From contig NZ_QVEX01000004.1 in the NCBI RefSeq assembly GCF_003434055.1, positions 248,001 through 312,000 on the forward strand: a stretch of 64,000 nucleotides of DNA, read 5' to 3'. This document shows, piece after piece, positions 43,654 to 53,053 of the stretch. This stretch comes from Enterocloster aldenensis (GTDB lineage: Bacteria; Bacillota; Clostridia; Lachnospirales; Lachnospiraceae). Under the pieces are notes generated by a model. The model was not told the DNA's origin. It worked only from the letters and a program-made list of their open reading frames with translations, and searched no databases. Made by a program: the position numbers and the translations under genes. The number at the start of each line of letters is the position of its first letter. Within the stretch, counting starts at the first letter, position 1.

Positions 43654-45312
43654 ATGAAAGCTTTAGAGGAACGCCGGAAAGATCTGATGGCCAGTTATCC
43701 TGTATGGAAGAAAATGACGCTTTACCAGGGTCTGGCATCAAAGGCGGCCGAGTGTCCAAACCATGTGTTTTTGCTGGTAGAGGGAAGAAGATATACCTAC
43801 GGGGAAGTCCTTAGGGAGGCGGACCGCATCAGCGCGGCCTTTTGCGCCATGGGACTTGCCCGGGGCGGCTGTGTGGCCGTTGCCCTGAGTAACCGGATTG
43901 AATTTGTCACAATCACATTTGCCCTGGCACAAGCCGGGGCAGTGAAGGTGCCTGTGAACCGCAATGCAAGCCTTAGGGAGCTGGAGTATATCCTTGAGCA
44001 GACCGGGGCCAGGTTCCTGATTACAGAAAGGCCTGTGGAAGCTGAAGATAAGCCTGCCTGCCCCGGACCGTGCCATATCATCTGCCTGGATGGCGCTTTC
44101 AGGGCGGACGGACGGTATCTTTCATGGGAAGATTTTCTGGAAAAGGGGAAGGCCCCGGACATGGAGATGCCCTGGCCGGATGGGGACAGCATTTCCGACA
44201 TCATATATACATCGGGCAGCACAGGGCGGCCGAAAGGAGTGATGCTTTCACATGACATGCTGTGGCGCAGCGCATTTGCCAGCTGCGTGAACAGGGGGTA
44301 TGAGACGGGGCGCAGGATATATGTACCCCTTCCCCTGTTCCATGTATACGGTTATGTGGAAGGGCTGCTGGCAGCGGTCCTGGTAGGGGGAAGCATCCTG
44401 ATTACCAGAGGCAAATTTGATGTAAAGAAGGCGCTGGATACCATGGAACAGTATGAGGCCAATGATATCTTAAGCGTGCCGTCCATCATGATGAAGATCC
44501 TCCAGTATCCCGGATTGGAACAGTACGGGCTGAAGGAACTTCACGCAGTCTACTGTTCTGCCTCCATCTGTCCAAAATGGGTGTGGAAGGCAATACGGGA
44601 AAAGCTAAGGGTACAGGAAGTAATCACAGGATATGGAATGACCGAGGTCTGTGGGGCATCCATGCAGACAGACCCTGAGGATGATGATACGGTCCTGGCC
44701 GGGCGTGTTGGAAAGATCCTTTATGGAGGCCCGGCAGGGGAGGAGCGCCTGAATGGGAATATAATCCAGTACAAGGTAGTGGGTGAAAACGGTGAGGAAC
44801 TGCCCGCAGGGGGCTGCGGTCAGCTGCTGTGCAGGGGGCCTATCGTGACCAGGGGATACTACCGGGACGAGGAGGCAACGGCCCTGGCCGTGGATTCAGA
44901 GGGATGGCTGAAAACAGGGGATGTGGGGTATTTTGATGAAAACGGGTACCTCAAATTCCTGGGCCGCTGTAATGATATGTATAAGATCAACGGGGAAAAT
45001 GTCTCGCCCCAGTACCTGGACAAAATCATATCCAGGTGCGGGCATGTGGTAACGGTGGAGACCGTTGGCGTGCCGGATGAGAAGCTGGGGTATATCGGCG
45101 CCGCGTTTGTGGATGCGGGCAATCCGGACCAGGAGACAAAACAATCCATTGTGGATTACTGTAAGGCAAACCTGGCGCCCTACCAGGTGCCAAGATATTT
45201 TTTCTTTACGGACAGCAGTACCTGGCCCCACACAACCACTGGCAAGGTACAGAAATTTAAGCTTCGGGAGATCGCAAGGAAACGGATGGAGGAAGAGGAT
45301 GGCCAGGTTTGA
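43654..45312 (+). CDS. Acyl-CoA synthetase (AMP-forming ligase)
   Basis: Activates a carboxylic acid to acyl-CoA with ATP, via acyl-AMP. The 552-residue ANL-superfamily enzyme has P-loop YTSGSTGRPKGV, adenine motif GYGMTE, hinge KTGDVGYFDENGYLKFLGR and catalytic Lys in TTGKVQKFKL. ATG 43654 follows AAAAAGGAAG. The in-frame extension to 43591 reads back into the permease gene. Having both a ligase and a CoA-transferase in one operon suggests two acids, or growth-dependent activation routes. Confidence 0.88.
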   Translation: MKALEERRKDLMASYPVWKKMTLYQGLASKAAECPNHVFLLVEGRRYTYGEVLREADRISAAFCAMGLARGGCVAVALSNRIEFVTITFALAQAGAVKVPVNRNASLRELEYILEQTGARFLITERPVEAEDKPACPGPCHIICLDGAFRADGRYLSWEDFLEKGKAPDMEMPWPDGDSISDIIYTSGSTGRPKGVMLSHDMLWRSAFASCVNRGYETGRRIYVPLPLFHVYGYVEGLLAAVLVGGSILITRGKFDVKKALDTMEQYEANDILSVPSIMMKILQYPGLEQYGLKELHAVYCSASICPKWVWKAIREKLRVQEVITGYGMTEVCGASMQTDPEDDDTVLAGRVGKILYGGPAGEERLNGNIIQYKVVGENGEELPAGGCGQLLCRGPIVTRGYYRDEEATALAVDSEGWLKTGDVGYFDENGYLKFLGRCNDMYKINGENVSPQYLDKIISRCGHVVTVETVGVPDEKLGYIGAAFVDAGNPDQETKQSIVDYCKANLAPYQVPRYFFFTDSSTWPHTTTGKVQKFKLREIARKRMEEEDGQV

Positions 45313-46249
45313 ACATGTGTCGGGCAATACGGGCTGCCTGTATCTGCGGGGAAACTGTATCCCTGTGTACTGTATGTCTGAAAAGGAGTGGATCATCATG
45401 GATTCCGGCTCACGGTATGACCGGGAGGAACTAATCCGTTTCCTGGGGGAAAATGCAATCCGTGTAAAAGCAGTGCTCACCAGCCATGCCCATTATGACC
45501 ATGTGGGGAACCATGCCCTGCTTCAGGAAATGTATGGATGTGAATGTGTCATGTCAGCCTTTGACGCAGGGGCGCTTCGGGATACGGTGGCCTTAAAGTC
45601 CTGTTTTTACTCCTGTACGGAGACTGAAATCAGGAATCATTTTTCTGATATGGTGTGCAGGGCTGACCGGCTGATTGAGGATGGGGCAGGGGAAATCCTG
45701 GTGTCAGGCATACCGTTTCAGGTGATTGGCCTGCCGGGACACGCGGCCAGCCAGGTGGGGTTCATGACGCCGGATAAGGTGGTTTATCTGGGGGACTGCC
45801 TGCTGGGGCCTTCTGAGGCGCGGCAGGAAAAGGTAATCTATATGCTCAACTGGAGGACCGCCCTGGATACCATGAAAACAGCGGCCGGGCGTTTTGACGG
45901 CTATCCCTGCATCCTGTCCCATTATGGGGTACACAGGGACATGAAGGCCGTACTAAAAGCCAATCTCCAGGCCTTTGAGGAGATGGAAGGGCGCATCCGG
46001 GAAATCATGCCGGGGGAGTTTTACCTGGAAGACATGGTGAAAGGGCTTGTGGGGCATATGGGCATCCTGGTAAAGAGCCTGCCAAAGGCCCGTCTCATGG
46101 AGCGGGTGGTGCGCTCCCTCCTGGAATATATGGCGGAGACAGGCGGACTGGAAATAGGGATAAAGGACGGCATGATTGTATATACGTATGGAGGCAGTTC
46201 CCATATGTCCGGCGGTTCCTGCACGTCCGGCAGCTCCAGGACACACTGA
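45299..46249 (+). CDS. Metallo-beta-lactamase-fold hydrolase
   Basis: 316 residues. Metal ligands are SHAHYDHVG (HxHxDH), His in GLPGHAASQ, Asp in LGDCLLG and His in LSHYG, so the di-metal site is complete. The C-terminal 120 residues form a helical extension with an odd Gly/Ser/His-rich tail. The start overlaps the ligase gene by 14 bases (coupled). In this operon a thioesterase or lactonase-like hydrolysis of a pathway intermediate is plausible. Glyoxalase-II-type or quorum-quenching roles are alternatives without specific support. Confidence 0.78.
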   Translation: MARFEHVSGNTGCLYLRGNCIPVYCMSEKEWIIMDSGSRYDREELIRFLGENAIRVKAVLTSHAHYDHVGNHALLQEMYGCECVMSAFDAGALRDTVALKSCFYSCTETEIRNHFSDMVCRADRLIEDGAGEILVSGIPFQVIGLPGHAASQVGFMTPDKVVYLGDCLLGPSEARQEKVIYMLNWRTALDTMKTAAGRFDGYPCILSHYGVHRDMKAVLKANLQAFEEMEGRIREIMPGEFYLEDMVKGLVGHMGILVKSLPKARLMERVVRSLLEYMAETGGLEIGIKDGMIVYTYGGSSHMSGGSCTSGSSRTH

Positions 46250-46278
46250 CAACAATGAAAATAAGAGGTGGATGATAT

Positions 46279-47082
46279 ATGAATATATTAGTTTGTATCA
46301 AACAGGTACCGGATACAACCGAAATCAAGATTGATCCGGTAACCAATACATTAATCCGCGCAGGCGTTCCAAGCATCGTCAATCCCTTTGACGCATATGC
46401 GCTGGAAATTGCTGCCCGGATCAAGGATGTGACGCCGGGAACAAAGATAACACTGCTGTCCATGGGACCGGACCAGGCCAAGGCAGCCTTAAAGGAGTGC
46501 CTGGCCGTGGGAGGCGACAAGGCGTATCTGGTCAGCGACAGGGCCTTTGGCGGCGCGGATACCCTGGCCACCAGCTATACCCTTAAGACGGCCATAGAAA
46601 AGCTGGAGGAGACAGAAGGCAGATTCGACATCATTTTCTGCGGCAAGCAGGCCATTGACGGCGATACGGCCCAGGTCGGACCTGAGATAGCGGAGCATCT
46701 GGACTACCCGCAGGTCACGTACGCGGTGGAAGCCAGGGTGGAAGGCGGGGAAGTCCTGGTAAAACGCGAGACAGGGGATGGCTTTGAGGTACTGGCTGCC
46801 AGCATGCCATGTGTTGTCACGGTTACAAAGCCCTACTTTGACCCAAGGTTCCCCACCATCAAGTCCAAACTGGCGGCGGGGCGCGCGCAGATACCTACAC
46901 TGACAGCGGACGACCTGCCTGTGGACCGGGAAAGCATCGGTTTAAAAGGTTCCCCTACCAAGGTCAAGAAAAGCTTTACTCCTCCCCAGAAACAGGGTGG
47001 GATCAAGATTTCTGAGGACAGCAGCGAGGCATCGGCCAGGAAGTTATTCGCCATGTTAAGCGATGCAAATATCATTGGATAG
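46279..47082 (+). CDS. etfB: Electron transfer flavoprotein, beta subunit
   Basis: A 267-residue subunit that binds AMP, or FAD in bifurcating forms, and docks to the acyl-CoA dehydrogenase. It starts with the typical CIKQVPDTTEIKID, followed by NPFDAYALE, GKQAIDGDTAQVGPEIAEHLDYPQVTY (family signature region) and a C-terminal docking arm. GAGGTGG precedes the ATG. It pairs with etfA 14 bases on. Together with the dehydrogenase at 37258 this gives a complete enoyl-CoA/acyl-CoA redox unit. Whether it bifurcates electrons from NADH cannot be decided by eye. Confidence 0.92.
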   Translation: MNILVCIKQVPDTTEIKIDPVTNTLIRAGVPSIVNPFDAYALEIAARIKDVTPGTKITLLSMGPDQAKAALKECLAVGGDKAYLVSDRAFGGADTLATSYTLKTAIEKLEETEGRFDIIFCGKQAIDGDTAQVGPEIAEHLDYPQVTYAVEARVEGGEVLVKRETGDGFEVLAASMPCVVTVTKPYFDPRFPTIKSKLAAGRAQIPTLTADDLPVDRESIGLKGSPTKVKKSFTPPQKQGGIKISEDSSEASARKLFAMLSDANIIG

Positions 47083-47096
47083 AGGGAGGAATTGAC

Positions 47097-48104
47097 ATGG
47101 AGGCTAAGAACAAGGACTTATGGGTATTTATAGAAACGGACCAGGAGGGAAGGGCCAGGAACGTGGGCCTGGAACTTCTCAACCCGGGAAGGCGCCTGGC
47201 TGATAAGCAGGGCGGGGAACTGATAGGCGTCGTAATCGGATGCGGCATAGAAGAGGCTGTCAAGGCAGCCGTTGCATATGGGGCTGACAAGGTAATTGCC
47301 GTGGATGGGGAAGAATATAAACACTATACCACCGATGCATACACGGACGCGGTCTGCGCCCTGGTTGAAAAATACGGGCCCACCACCATGCTCATCGGCG
47401 CCACCAATGAGGGCCGCGACATGGGGCCGCGCATCTCCTGCCGTTTAAGGACAGGACTGACGGCAGACTGTACGGGCCTTGATATTGATGAGGAAAGCGG
47501 CAACATGGCATGGACGCGTCCTGCCTTTGGAGGAAACCTGATGGCCACCATCCTCTGTCCCAACCACCGTCCCCAGATCGGCACGGTCCGCCCGGGCGTG
47601 TTCAAAAAGGGGGAAAGGGATGATGCAAGGCAGGCAGAAATAATCCATGAGGATATCCATATCACGGCTGACAGGATACGCACCCGCCTGGTGGAAGTCA
47701 TCCATGAGATGGGGGCGGAAAACGTGGACCTGGAGGGCGCCGAGATTATTGTGTCCGGCGGCCGCGGGGTTGGCGGGCCTGAGGGATTTGCGCCCTTAAA
47801 GGAACTGGCCGACCTGGTTGGAGGCGTCCTGGGAGCGTCCCGCGCAGCAGTGGACTCCGGCTGGATTGCCCACGCCCATCAGGTGGGACAGACCGGCAAG
47901 ACCGTGGGTCCCAAGGTGTATATTGCCTGCGGCATATCCGGGGCCATCCAGCATGTGGCAGGAATGAGCGGTTCCGGCACCATCATAGCAATCAACAAGG
48001 ACCCGGAAGCGCCAATCTTTAATATTGCTGATTACAGCGTGGTAGGGGACTTAAAGCTGGTAATTCCCGTGCTGATCCAGGAAATCAAGAAGAGCCGGGC
48101 TTAG
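47097..48104 (+). CDS. etfA: Electron transfer flavoprotein, alpha subunit
   Basis: A 335-residue FAD-binding subunit. The C-terminal FAD domain carries the family signature in [19 protein letters not shown], followed by [20 protein letters not shown] and [16 protein letters not shown]. The N-terminal domain pairs with EtfB. GGGAGGAATTG precedes the ATG. It is co-transcribed with etfB and followed 21 bases later by the flavin oxidoreductase gene. Confidence 0.93.
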   Translation: MEAKNKDLWVFIETDQEGRARNVGLELLNPGRRLADKQGGELIGVVIGCGIEEAVKAAVAYGADKVIAVDGEEYKHYTTDAYTDAVCALVEKYGPTTMLIGATNEGRDMGPRISCRLRTGLTADCTGLDIDEESGNMAWTRPAFGGNLMATILCPNHRPQIGTVRPGVFKKGERDDARQAEIIHEDIHITADRIRTRLVEVIHEMGAENVDLEGAEIIVSGGRGVGGPEGFAPLKELADLVGGVLGASRAAVDSGWIAHAHQVGQTGKTVGPKVYIACGISGAIQHVAGMSGSGTIIAINKDPEAPIFNIADYSVVGDLKLVIPVLIQEIKKSRA

Positions 48105-48125
48105 ACGAAAGGAAGTTATTTCCCT

Positions 48126-50051
48126 ATGTATGAATGTTTATTTGAAGAAAACCAGATTGGCACCATGAAGTTAAAGAACCGTCTGATCGTGCCGGCCATG
48201 TCCACCCGTTTTGTGGGGGAGGACGGCAGGGCCACGGAGCAGTTCACCGCCTACCATGAAACCAGGGCAAAGGGCGGCTGGGCCCTGATCATTACAGAGG
48301 ATTTCCTGATTGATGAGGGAGTGGGCATTAAAAAGGAACTGCCGGGCCTGTGGGATGACGGGCAGATTGAAGGTTATAAGAAATGTACGGACCGGATCCA
48401 CGCCGCAGGCGGGAAAATCTGCGCCCAGATCTATCATGCGGGGAGGAATACGCACAGCGGCATCACCGGCATCCATAATGTGGGGCCGTCCCCTATCTGC
48501 GACCCTTCCAACCGTGAGGTGCCCCATGAACTGACGGCCGGGGAAATAAAGGCCATTGAGGAAAAGTTTGCGGATGCTGCGCTGAGGGCCAGAAAGGCTG
48601 GATTTGACGCGGTGGAGCTTCATGGCGCCCACGGATACCTGATTGCCCAGTTCCTGTCCCCATTCTCCAACCGGAGGACGGACGGGTACGGCGGCACGCT
48701 GGAGAACAGGGCCAGGTTTGCGGTGGAGACAGTGAAGGCGGTGAAGGAAAAGGCGGGATGGGATTATCCTGTGCTGTTCCGGATTTCAGCCACGGAGTTC
48801 ATAGACCAGGGCATGAATGTGGAACAGGCAAAAGCCATCTGCAGGCTGGTGGAACAGGCGGGGGCGGATGCCATCAACTGTTCCCAGTCAGGCCCGGCCA
48901 CATTTTACAATACGGTCCCCAGCTTCTACGTGCCAAACGGCGCATTTGTGGAACTGGCCAATGAGATAAGGAAGGTTGTGGGCATCCCGGTTGCAACGGT
49001 GGGAAGGATTAACAGCCCGCAGCTGGCCGAGGAGGTCATCCTGTCCGGCAAGGCCGACCTGGTGGCCATGGGGCGGGCATCCGTGGCAGACCCGGACCTG
49101 CCCCTTAAGCTGCAGTCAGGGGATACGCAGTCCATACTCACCTGCATCGGATGCTGCCAGGGATGTCTTGGAAGCACGTTAAAGAAAAAGACGCTTACCT
49201 GCCTTGTGAATCCCTTCGCAGGCAAGGAGACCACACATTCGCCAAAGGACAAGGCAGGACATGTCAGGAAGATAGTGGTTGCCGGCGGAGGCATCAGCGG
49301 CTGCGAGGCCGCCATTGTGGCTGCCATGCGGGGCCATCAAGTAATCCTGGCGGAGCGGGAAGGGAAGCTTGGGGGACAGTGGATTGCGGCCGGCATGCCA
49401 TGCAGCAAGGCGGATTTTTCTTCCTTTGTAAGCTGGCAGAAGCATATGCTTGAACGTCTGGGGGTGACCGTGCTTCTAAACCAGGAGGCGGACCGGGAAT
49501 TCCTTCTTTTGACGGCCCCGGACCTGGTGTTTGACGCAACGGGAAGCACCCCTGTGAAGGTGCCTGTTCCCGGGATTGAAACAGCAGGAACCGCATTTGC
49601 CCAGGAAATCCTCACAGGGAAAAAGCCATGGGGCGCCCATCCCCTGATTATAGGAGGAGGGCTTGCGGGCGCGGAGACTGCTGAGTTCATTGCCGGTTAC
49701 CAGGTTCCGGTGGAACTGGTGGAGATGCGGGATGCCATTGCCATTGACTGTGAGCCGGGCCCCAAGTATTTCCTTTTGAAAGCATTGAAGGAACTGGGCG
49801 TGTCCATGTACACCAGCACAATGGTGAAGCGTGTGGAAGGGACAGCGGTGGTGCTGGAAAGGGATGGCAGGGAAATGCGGGTGGAAGGCATTGACCAGAT
49901 CATCCTGGCCGTGGGGATGCGTCCGTCACAAGGCCTGAAGGAAGCGCTGGCTGGTACGGGACTGGAGGTAAGGTCCATCGGGGATGCCGCTTCGGTGAAA
50001 AACGGGTTTTCCAATGTGCAGGAGGCATTTGCAGCTGCCTGGGACATCTGA
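48126..50051 (+). CDS. Old-yellow-enzyme family NADH:flavin oxidoreductase (2,4-dienoyl-CoA/enoate reductase type)
   Basis: 641 residues in three parts. An FMN TIM barrel (1 to about 335) has HAGRN, ELHGAHGYLIAQFLSP and RRTDGYGG. The 4Fe-4S cysteines follow in CIGCCQGC and a later CLVNP. An FAD/NAD(P) domain has VVAGGGISGCEAA and IIGGGLAGAETAEF. This is the FadH/enoate reductase/BaiCD architecture, which reduces an activated C=C bond of an unsaturated acid or its CoA ester. It is the last enzyme of the cluster before rpoN. The first unit of a 19-bp tandem repeat overlaps its last codons. Confidence 0.87.
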   Translation: MYECLFEENQIGTMKLKNRLIVPAMSTRFVGEDGRATEQFTAYHETRAKGGWALIITEDFLIDEGVGIKKELPGLWDDGQIEGYKKCTDRIHAAGGKICAQIYHAGRNTHSGITGIHNVGPSPICDPSNREVPHELTAGEIKAIEEKFADAALRARKAGFDAVELHGAHGYLIAQFLSPFSNRRTDGYGGTLENRARFAVETVKAVKEKAGWDYPVLFRISATEFIDQGMNVEQAKAICRLVEQAGADAINCSQSGPATFYNTVPSFYVPNGAFVELANEIRKVVGIPVATVGRINSPQLAEEVILSGKADLVAMGRASVADPDLPLKLQSGDTQSILTCIGCCQGCLGSTLKKKTLTCLVNPFAGKETTHSPKDKAGHVRKIVVAGGGISGCEAAIVAAMRGHQVILAEREGKLGGQWIAAGMPCSKADFSSFVSWQKHMLERLGVTVLLNQEADREFLLLTAPDLVFDATGSTPVKVPVPGIETAGTAFAQEILTGKKPWGAHPLIIGGGLAGAETAEFIAGYQVPVELVEMRDAIAIDCEPGPKYFLLKALKELGVSMYTSTMVKRVEGTAVVLERDGREMRVEGIDQIILAVGMRPSQGLKEALAGTGLEVRSIGDAASVKNGFSNVQEAFAAAWDI

Positions 50052-50135
50052 GCCTGCCTGGGATATCTGAGCCTGCCTGGGACATCTGAGCCTGTCTGTG
50101 ATATCTGAGCCTGCCTGTGGCATCGGAACCTGCCG
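50041..50135 (+). repeat. 19-bp tandem repeat, five units
   Basis: Units start at 50041, 50060, 50079, 50098 and 50117. The consensus is GGGACATCTGAGCCTGCCT, with later copies more diverged. The first unit contains the last codons and stop of the flavin oxidoreductase, so the array was probably seeded from the gene end. Confidence 0.88.
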
Positions 50136-50217
50136 GCCAGGCAGCGCCCCATAAAGCCCGGCGCGCGGCATAAGCTCCAATCTGGATGTGGTTCCGTTGA
50201 TAAGAGGAGGGGGTTGC

Positions 50218-51618
50218 GTGGAAAATGGTCTGGTCATGAGCCAGGAACTGAAACAAAAGCAGACACTGTCCGCATACCAGTACCAGTCCCTTCATATCCT
50301 GCACCTGGGCAATGCCCAGGTAGGCGAACTGCTGAAAAAAGAATACCTGGAGAATCCCTTCATCGAACAGAGGGAGGGATTCTCAGGGGAGGAATACCAG
50401 TGGCTGGAATATTATAAGTCCAATATGAAGGAGGACAGGGCAGTTGCGGGGCCTGGAGGCGGGCCGGAAGCCAGGGACACGGATGAGGATGCTGTAAAGG
50501 AGTTACCCACATCCTGGTGCGACTGGAGGATGGATATCAAGGAACAGCTTTATGACGGCAGGACACCGGCTGCACAGCGGCGCCTGCTGGAGCAGATGAT
50601 CCTTCTTCTGGATGACCATGGCTTCCTGGCCTTTTCTGAAGCAGAAGGGAGCGGGCTGCTGAAGATACCGGTCAAACAGTACCGCGCGCTCAGGAAACAG
50701 CTGATGGAACTGGAGCCTGAGGGAATCGGATGTGTTTCCATGGGGGAGTATTTCCTGTTCCAGCTTATGAAAAAAGGAATCCATGTGCCGGATGCTTTCC
50801 GGGACCTCTGCATGAACCATCTGGAAGATATCACGGAGATGACTTTTATCCAGATTGCACATAAGATCCACGCCTCCTTTCAGGAGGTCAAACGCTGGGT
50901 ACGGGTCCTGGGCACGCTGGAGCCGTATCCAATCCGGGATTCAGGGATGGGGTCTGCTGCGGAAACAGTGATTCCCGACATACTGATCGTGCCCAGGGGC
51001 GGCGAGCTGGAGGTCAGGGTAAATGACTATTATACGCGCCAGTACTGTGTCAGTGATTTTTACCGCAGGACAATAAAGGATGAGGACAATGCAGAACTGC
51101 AGGAGTATATGGACAGGAAGCTTCTGAGGGCCAGGCAGATATATCTGGCAGTGAGCAGGCGCAACCGGACCATCTGCCGTGTGGGGGAATACCTGTTGAA
51201 GGTCCAGGCCGGCTTTTTCAGGGGCGGATTCCTTGCCGGGATGACGTATAAGATGTTTGCAGAGGAACTGGATATCCATGAATCCACGGTATGCCGCATT
51301 GTCTCCAACAAATATGTGTCCTGTCCCCAGGGGATACTGCCCCTTAAGTATTTCTTCAGCAAGGGCGTGGACGTGGTGGATGGTCAGGGCCGCGTCACAG
51401 GCACCATGGGGAAATCCAGTGTCAAGGAGCTGATTGCATTCCTTATTGAAAAGGAACCTGGAGACAGGCCCTACAGTGACGGGAGGCTGGCAGATATGCT
51501 GAAAAAGGAATATGGCCTGCGGATTTCGCGGAGGACTGTCTCCAATTACCGGGAGGAGGCCGGGATCCGCAGCGTGTATGAGCGGAAGGCGCAGGAGGCG
51601 TATGGGCGGGAAACCTGA
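50218..51618 (+). CDS. rpoN: RNA polymerase sigma-54 factor RpoN
   Basis: 466 residues from GTG 50218. This start is chosen because AGAGGAGGGGG lies 6-7 bases upstream, while ATG 50236 has none. The N-terminal activator-contact region is Gln/Leu-rich (MSQELKQKQTLSAYQYQSL). A short acidic segment (about 70-100) is followed by the core-binding domain, the DNA-binding HTH (HESTVCRIVSNKYVSCPQGILPLKYFF) and the RpoN box as ISRRTVSNYREEAG. Its position at the end of a run controlled by sigma-54 activators suggests that the whole regulatory circuit is encoded here. Confidence 0.92.
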   Translation: MENGLVMSQELKQKQTLSAYQYQSLHILHLGNAQVGELLKKEYLENPFIEQREGFSGEEYQWLEYYKSNMKEDRAVAGPGGGPEARDTDEDAVKELPTSWCDWRMDIKEQLYDGRTPAAQRRLLEQMILLLDDHGFLAFSEAEGSGLLKIPVKQYRALRKQLMELEPEGIGCVSMGEYFLFQLMKKGIHVPDAFRDLCMNHLEDITEMTFIQIAHKIHASFQEVKRWVRVLGTLEPYPIRDSGMGSAAETVIPDILIVPRGGELEVRVNDYYTRQYCVSDFYRRTIKDEDNAELQEYMDRKLLRARQIYLAVSRRNRTICRVGEYLLKVQAGFFRGGFLAGMTYKMFAEELDIHESTVCRIVSNKYVSCPQGILPLKYFFSKGVDVVDGQGRVTGTMGKSSVKELIAFLIEKEPGDRPYSDGRLADMLKKEYGLRISRRTVSNYREEAGIRSVYERKAQEAYGRET

Positions 51619-51803
51619 TGTTTGGTTTTCACGCTTTTTAAATGGGCTGTCCGCAGCTATATGGCGGTATAAGCCGTATACGGTATCCTTGACAAGATAC
51701 CGGCAGCATGAGAAAATGGAGGAATGTGAAAAAACAGATCCTAGGACAGACTTCCATGTATGACAGGCATCCATGGGAAGAGGGCAGGGGAAAGGATATC
51801 AGT

Positions 51804-52664
51804 ATGAAGGTAAATGTTTATGTTGCAAGCGCGTTCAGTAAGGATGATATGGGCGGAAACCGTGCAGGCGTGGTGCTTGGGGAAACAAAATTAAATAAGG
51901 CGGAAAAAACCGCAATCGCATATCAGTTGGGGTATTCGGAAACAGCCTTTGTATTGAAGTCAGGGAAGGCTGATTTTAAGCTGGAATATTTTACGCCCAC
52001 AGGGGAAGTCCCTTTATGCGGCCATGCAACCGTGGGCACGTTTGCTGTGCTGAGGCATTTACATAGGTTGGATAAGCCGTGCCATACAATCGAGACAAAA
52101 TCCGGCATCCTGCGGGTCACTGACAGCGGGGACGGCCTGATTCTCATGGAGCAGAATGCCCCGCGTTTTTATGAAACCCTTAATAAGGATGATTTGCAAA
52201 GATGCTTTCCTACAGACATCCTTGCCCATGACATGCCCATTCAGATTGTCTCTACCGGATTAAAGGATATACTGGTCCCTGTAAGCAGCCCGGAGGCCCT
52301 GGAACGGATGATTCCTGATTTTGCAGCGGTTTCCAGGCTGAGCCGGGAAAAGGACTGCGTGGGTGTCCATGCGTTTTCGCTTGTGAGGGAGGCGGGGGAA
52401 GGGGGATTAACCGCGGTATGCAGGAATTTTGCCCCCCTTTATGGAATAAAGGAGGAATCGGCAACCGGTACATCCAACTGCGCCCTGGCCTGTTACCTGT
52501 ACCGGTACGGTTTGAAGCAGCCGGGCTATGTGTTTGAGCAAGGGCGCAATTTAAACAGCATATCCAGGATATATGTCCGTGTGGAAGGTGGGGATGATGC
52601 TGTTTCAGGAGTCAGTGTGGGCGGATACGGATATGTGGAAGGCAGCAAGACGGCTGCTGTTTAG
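51804..52664 (+). CDS. PhzF-family isomerase/epimerase-like protein
   Basis: 286 residues of the PhzF/diaminopimelate-epimerase fold. Motifs are FSKDDMGGNRAGVVL at the start, LGYSETAFV with the glutamate that acts as general base in PhzF, FTPTGEVPLCGHATVGT, and EESATGTSNCALACYL near the end. Members isomerise small acids, and most have unknown substrates. ATG 51804 follows GGGGAAAGGA. The longer frame from 51708 has no family match. It is not obviously in the rpoN operon (185-base gap). Confidence 0.85.
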   Translation: MKVNVYVASAFSKDDMGGNRAGVVLGETKLNKAEKTAIAYQLGYSETAFVLKSGKADFKLEYFTPTGEVPLCGHATVGTFAVLRHLHRLDKPCHTIETKSGILRVTDSGDGLILMEQNAPRFYETLNKDDLQRCFPTDILAHDMPIQIVSTGLKDILVPVSSPEALERMIPDFAAVSRLSREKDCVGVHAFSLVREAGEGGLTAVCRNFAPLYGIKEESATGTSNCALACYLYRYGLKQPGYVFEQGRNLNSISRIYVRVEGGDDAVSGVSVGGYGYVEGSKTAAV

Positions 52665-52702
52665 GGACAGACAGGGAATCCCCGGGAAAGCATGGTTAAT
52701 GC

Positions 52703-52731
52703 TTGCATGGATTCATTGGATAGGATATAAT
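52703..52731 (+). promoter_or_regulatory. Promoter of the small ORF at 52787
   Basis: TTGCAT (52703-52708), 17 bases, TATAAT (52726-52731), about 55 bases before the start codon. Confidence 0.6.
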
Positions 52732-52786
52732 GAAACCACAAAAAGCAGGGAAAAAGGAATTATCATAGAGTGAAAGGGGAAGGCCC

Positions 52787-53047
52787 ATGATTACGGTTTT
52801 TAATAGGAAAGAACTTCTTGTCACATATTCCATGGAACTTCAGTCCAAGGCCAGGAATGTCCTTAATACGTACGGGATTGACTATATTGTGGATACAGGC
52901 GGCACTGCGGCGCGCAGCATTGGATCGGGGCCGATCGGGGTGGACCGGTTTGGAACCAATCCCGCCTGTTCCTGTGAATATAAGATATATGTGAACAGGA
53001 AGGATTATGAGAAGGCCCAGGCTGCATTGGCCGGTAAATTGAAATAG
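52787..53047 (+). CDS. Small conserved-looking protein of 86 residues
   Basis: A soluble protein, with a pattern of beta-alpha-beta plus YVNRKDYEKAQAAL near the end that recalls DUF2007-type small proteins. I would not assign it firmly. The GTNPACSCEYKIYV segment has two cysteines that may bind metal. It has its own consensus-like promoter and AAAGGGGAAGG as ribosome site. It converges on the EcsC-like gene with 6 bases between stops. Confidence 0.6.
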   Translation: MITVFNRKELLVTYSMELQSKARNVLNTYGIDYIVDTGGTAARSIGSGPIGVDRFGTNPACSCEYKIYVNRKDYEKAQAALAGKLK

Positions 53048-53053
53048 GGCCTT

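Noticed and set aside
37258..50051. Resemblance of the acyl-CoA cluster to a bile-acid-inducible (bai) operon (ligase, SDR, MFS transporter, BaiCD/H-like flavoenzyme)
   Set aside because: No BaiE-type dehydratase and no CaiB-type CoA-transferase are present, while Etf, acyl-CoA dehydrogenase and MaoC hydratase are. A short-acid pathway fits better.
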